Below, piece by piece: positions 61,669 through 64,000 of a stretch of 64,000 bases of DNA. Position 1 is the first letter of the stretch. Each line of letters starts with the position of its first letter. Source of the DNA: Roseivirga sp. UBA6061. Its GTDB lineage: Bacteria; Bacteroidota; Bacteroidia; Cytophagales; Cyclobacteriaceae. Position numbers and translations under genes: made by a program. The stretch covers positions 62,001-126,000 of the forward strand of contig DIYF01000014.1 in the NCBI GenBank assembly GCA_002427745.1. The letters run 5' to 3'. Below the pieces are notes generated by a model, which was given only the letters and a program-made list of their open reading frames with translations, was not told the origin of the DNA and made no database searches.

Positions 61669-61693
61669 TATATTTGTAAGTGAATACTCACTT
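61669..61693 (+). promoter_or_regulatory. tetR promoter -7 element with overlapping operator-like palindrome
   Basis: TATATTTG (61669-61676) is an exact TAnnTTTG match. It is followed at once by AAGTGAATACTCACTT (61678-61693), an inverted repeat with seven of eight pairs matching. The palindrome covers the expected transcription start, a repressor position. It shares TACTCAC with a second site upstream of the SDR gene. Confidence 0.65.
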
Positions 61694-61700
61694 TTTGTAA

Positions 61701-62228
61701 ATGACTGAAAAACAGGAAAACATATTGATCGCGGCCTTAGAGCTTTTTGCGATGGAGGGCTTCAAAAGCACCTCGACCAGCAAGGTGGCTAAACGTGCCG
61801 GGGTTTCTGAGGGCCTGATCTTCCGTCATTTCGGTAATAAGGATGGTCTTTTGGAGGCTATTCTCAAATTGGGCGAAGAAAAGGCCAGGGTACTCTTTGC
61901 CGATATCGTTCTCGAGTCTGACCCCAAAGAAGTAATCAGGAAAACCCTGAACCTGGGCCAGAATATGAGCAAAAACCCTGTCGAAGCCGATTTCTGGAAG
62001 CTGCAGTTTAAGATAAAATGGGAGATGGAAGAATATGGGGCACATAAAATGGAACCCATGGTAATGGCCCTTACGGCCGCATTTACCAAACTTGGTTATG
62101 ACGAACCAGACATGGAAGCCCATATGTTATTGCATGTTTTAGATGGCATGGCGGCACGTTTCTATCTGCAAAAAGATTTTGACATGGCTTCGCACGTGAC
62201 CTTTATGGAAAAGAAATACGGCTTGTAA
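61701..62228 (+). CDS. TetR/AcrR-family transcriptional regulator
   Basis: 175 residues. The N-terminal HTH is ALELFAMEGFKSTSTSKVAK then RAGVSEGLIFRHFGNKDGLL; the C-terminal ligand domain is helical and of no recognised subfamily. The 62-bp gap to the SDR gene and the matching palindromes before both genes suggest that it represses itself and the SDR gene until a small molecule binds. Confidence 0.93.
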   Translation: MTEKQENILIAALELFAMEGFKSTSTSKVAKRAGVSEGLIFRHFGNKDGLLEAILKLGEEKARVLFADIVLESDPKEVIRKTLNLGQNMSKNPVEADFWKLQFKIKWEMEEYGAHKMEPMVMALTAAFTKLGYDEPDMEAHMLLHVLDGMAARFYLQKDFDMASHVTFMEKKYGL

Positions 62229-62244
62229 AAAATTTTGACACATA

Positions 62245-62260
62245 ATGAGTAAGTACTCAC
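62245..62260 (+). promoter_or_regulatory. Operator-like palindrome upstream of the SDR gene
   Basis: ATGAGTAAGTACTCAC contains the palindrome TGAGTA-AG-TACTCA and shares TACTCAC with the site overlapping the tetR promoter. It is the second probable TetR site. Confidence 0.55.
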
Positions 62261-62290
62261 ATATAAATTAAAAGAATAAATAATAATCAC

Positions 62291-63109
62291 ATGAGCAAGA
62301 CTATTTTAATTACAGGAGCCAGCAGTGGTATAGGTAAATCCACTGCCAGGTATTTCCAGGAGAAGGGCTGGAATGTAATCGCTACAATGAGAACTCCTGA
62401 AAAGGAGGAGGAGCTGAATCAACTGGACAATGTACTGGTGACGAGGCTGGATGTACTGGACCCCGGGTCGATTGAGGAAGCCATCAAGGAAGGAGTTTCT
62501 AATTTTGGACAGATCCATGCCCTGGTGAATAATGCAGGCTACGGAGCTTACGGGCCCCTGGAGGCCTTCGCAAGAGAAAACATTGTAAGGCAGTTTAATA
62601 CCAATGTCATCGGTTTGCTGGATGTTACCCGGGCTATACTGCCGCATTTCAGAGCCAAGGGAGAGGGCACTATTGTGAATATCTCATCTATTGGTGGTAA
62701 GATGACTTTCCCGCTGGGATCCCTTTATCATGGTACTAAGTTCGCAGTAGAGGGTATTTCCGAAGCCTTGAGCTATGAGCTCAGCCAGATCGGTATCAAA
62801 GTAAAGATTGTAGAACCAGGTGCTATTGCTACTGACTTTGCCGGCCGTTCATTTGATTTCAGCAATGATGAGAGCATGACGGAATACCAGGAGACGGTGG
62901 CGAAACTCTGGGCTGGCTTTGGCAATGCCCTGGATAACGCCTCAGAGCCTGTAGTTGTGGCGGAGATAATCTATGAAGCGGTTACCGATGGTACAGATAC
63001 CCTGCGATATGCAGCGGGTGCAGATGCTGTAGAGTTGATTGCCAATCGCAAGCTACATGATGATGCCACTTTTATAGGGAACATAAAGGCCATGTTTGAC
63101 CTGAAATAA
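62291..63109 (+). CDS. Short-chain dehydrogenase/reductase (SDR)
   Basis: 272 residues of the classical SDR type. Cofactor loop TGASSGIGKS near 8-17, NNAGYGAYG, catalytic Ser in IVNISSIGGKM and YHGTKFAVEG with Tyr and Lys. The C-terminal part has VEPGAIATDFAGRSF. It uses NAD(P)(H) on an unknown alcohol or ketone; the motif set is like that of bacterial proteins related to 17-beta-hydroxysteroid or retinol dehydrogenases. It is probably controlled by the TetR regulator just upstream. Confidence 0.92.
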   Translation: MSKTILITGASSGIGKSTARYFQEKGWNVIATMRTPEKEEELNQLDNVLVTRLDVLDPGSIEEAIKEGVSNFGQIHALVNNAGYGAYGPLEAFARENIVRQFNTNVIGLLDVTRAILPHFRAKGEGTIVNISSIGGKMTFPLGSLYHGTKFAVEGISEALSYELSQIGIKVKIVEPGAIATDFAGRSFDFSNDESMTEYQETVAKLWAGFGNALDNASEPVVVAEIIYEAVTDGTDTLRYAAGADAVELIANRKLHDDATFIGNIKAMFDLK

Positions 63110-63117
63110 GAGCTTGT

Positions 63118-63156
63118 GGGGTTTCGGCTGTGACCTGTCCGAAACCCCGGGCTTTT
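63118..63156 (+). terminator. Rho-independent terminator after the SDR gene
   Basis: GGGGTTTCGG (63118-63127) and CCGAAACCCC (63139-63148) form a perfect 10-bp stem over an 11-nt loop, followed by GGGCTTTT. The downstream T run is short. Confidence 0.75.
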
Positions 63157-63184
63157 AATAAATTCTTCATATAAACTCATTCGG

Positions 63185-63859
63185 ATGAAAGTAATTGTAA
63201 CGGGTTCAACAGGAATGGTAGGCAAATCGGTGCTGCAGGAATGTCTGCGAAGCAATGAAGTGGAGCAGGTGCTGGCCATCAACAGGCGTTCGCTGAACAT
63301 GATACACCCTAAGCTGAAAGAAGTATTGCACGCAGATTTTCTGGATCTGGCGCCAATCAAAGAAGAGATGGCTGGCTATGATGCCTGCTTTCACTGCATG
63401 GGTGTTTCGGCAGTAGGCATGAAAGAAGCAGAATATACACGGCTTACTTTTGACCTGACGGCCCATTGGGCAGACACGCTCTACGAACTTAATCCGGGCA
63501 TGGTATTCAACTATGTATCTGGTGCAGGCACCGATAGTTCTGAGAAAGGAAGGGCCATGTGGGCCAGGGTAAAGGGAAGAACCGAAAACATGGTGCTGGC
63601 CAGAGGGTTTCAGGATGCCTATGCTTTTCGGCCCGGGGGTATCCTGGTAGAAAAAGGAGTACAGGCAGCCAACGGATCGGTAAGCAGATTCTATGCTTTG
63701 ATGCGGCCTTTGATCTACCTGTTGAGAAATACAAGATTTGTTACCACCGGCCCCAATATCGGCAAAGCTATGATTAACACTTTGCTGCACCCACAGGAGG
63801 TAAAGCACCTGGAGAATATAGATATTGATAAACTGGCAAGTCAACCTGCCTCGGTATGA
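63185..63859 (+). CDS. NAD(P)-binding epimerase-like protein
   Basis: 224 residues. A Rossmann start MKVIVTGSTGMVGKSVLQEC, then LHADFLDLAPIKEEMAGYDA and FHCMGVSAVGM, VSGAGTDSSEKGR (catalytic-like Ser) and FRPGGILVEKG. This is the atypical SDR branch (NAD(P)H-binding, HTATIP2-like); a Tyr-Lys pair as in classical SDRs is not clear. The stop overlaps the next start by 4 bp (ATGA), so the two are coupled. Confidence 0.85.
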   Translation: MKVIVTGSTGMVGKSVLQECLRSNEVEQVLAINRRSLNMIHPKLKEVLHADFLDLAPIKEEMAGYDACFHCMGVSAVGMKEAEYTRLTFDLTAHWADTLYELNPGMVFNYVSGAGTDSSEKGRAMWARVKGRTENMVLARGFQDAYAFRPGGILVEKGVQAANGSVSRFYALMRPLIYLLRNTRFVTTGPNIGKAMINTLLHPQEVKHLENIDIDKLASQPASV

Positions 63860-64000
63860 AAGAATTAAAAAAACAGTTTGGCGGCAAGCCAACAGAAGAA
63901 CTGATTGAGCGCTACAGTCAATCGCCCAACTGGCGGGAAGGTAAGTTTATGAACCTGGAAGAAACCACCATGGAATTTCATTGGGGGGAGCTTCCGAAAT
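63856..64000 (+). CDS. Partial gene, possibly an MBL-fold hydrolase N-terminus (cut by window edge)
   Basis: ATG at 63856 overlapping the previous stop (ATGA); 48 residues are visible, including FGGKPTEELIERYSQSPNWR and GKFMNLEETTMEF. The SPNWREGKFMNLE segment resembles the start of UlaG-like metallo-beta-lactamase-fold hydrolases of Bacteroidota, but the metal motif HxHxDH would lie outside the window, so the assignment is weak. Confidence 0.6.
   Translation, partial: MKELKKQFGGKPTEELIERYSQSPNWREGKFMNLEETTMEFHWGELPK

Noticed and set aside
1..64000. CRISPR arrays, insertion sequences, prophage genes, rRNA or tRNA genes
   Set aside because: I saw no regularly spaced repeats, transposase or phage genes, and no cloverleaf or rRNA-like sequence.

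Overview
The window reads as chromosomal DNA of a free-living, pigmented member of the Bacteroidota, most likely a Cytophagales-type marine or soil bacterium. Supporting signs are: two proteins with type IX secretion C-terminal sorting signals, one of them with SprB-like repeats of the gliding-motility type; an ECF sigma/FecR pair; a TonB-dependent receptor with an N-terminal carboxypeptidase-regulatory-like domain; a MurF-Alr fusion; a Rho factor with a long disordered insert; a multi-gene carotenoid locus; general lack of Shine-Dalgarno sequences; and several TAnnTTTG promoter elements. I see no rRNA, tRNA, CRISPR array, insertion sequence or prophage. Gene density is high and no gene-free stretch exceeds about 300 bases. 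Both window ends cut a gene.

Layout. 1-9.4 kb: the end of an OmpA-type protein, a transglutaminase-like secreted protein, a PepSY membrane protein, a large AsmA-like protein, purE-purK and a membrane-anchored MutS-like ATPase. 9.5-16.5 kb: an ECF sigma/anti-sigma/STN-domain cell-surface signalling trio, the ferrous iron transporter feoA-feoB and an HTTM membrane protein. 16.5-24 kb: a 53-residue LGCGG-ended protein, the MurF-Alr fusion, a TonB receptor and a HisA-like protein whose first catalytic Asp is Ser. 23.3-33.7 kb: an OmpR-type two-component pair divergent from an acidic T9SS cargo protein, lysA, a cytochrome c, a lipoprotein, and a LytTR response regulator divergent from a six-PAS histidine kinase. 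33.7-43.3 kb: a metallophosphatase/kinase-like/outer-membrane-barrel fusion, an SdiA-regulated-type propeller, an HD-PycTM fusion and ppk1. 43.3-47.7 kb: a MacB/FtsX permease, an ABC ATPase and an FKBP lipoprotein.

47.7-54.6 kb is a carotenoid locus, all on the minus strand: cruF-like, crtZ and a B12-photoreceptor-like MerR regulator, then a 252-bp control region with five TTAAACA boxes, then an ECF sigma factor, crtI, crtB, ispH and crtW. With ketolase, hydroxylase and a CruF-type hydratase but no recognisable cyclase here, the expected product is a monocyclic keto/hydroxy carotenoid of the flexixanthin type, probably light-controlled. 54.7-64 kb: DUF4286, GNAT, a lectin/PKD/SprB adhesin, serS, rho, and a TetR-SDR unit with matching operator-like palindromes.

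The most interesting items are the HD-PycTM fusion with no cyclase beside it, the MPE/kinase-like/barrel fusion, the phased TTAAC boxes shared by two loci, the B12-type light regulator with its box array, and the HisA-like protein lacking a catalytic Asp. Function calls rest on motif recognition by eye; no database search was possible.
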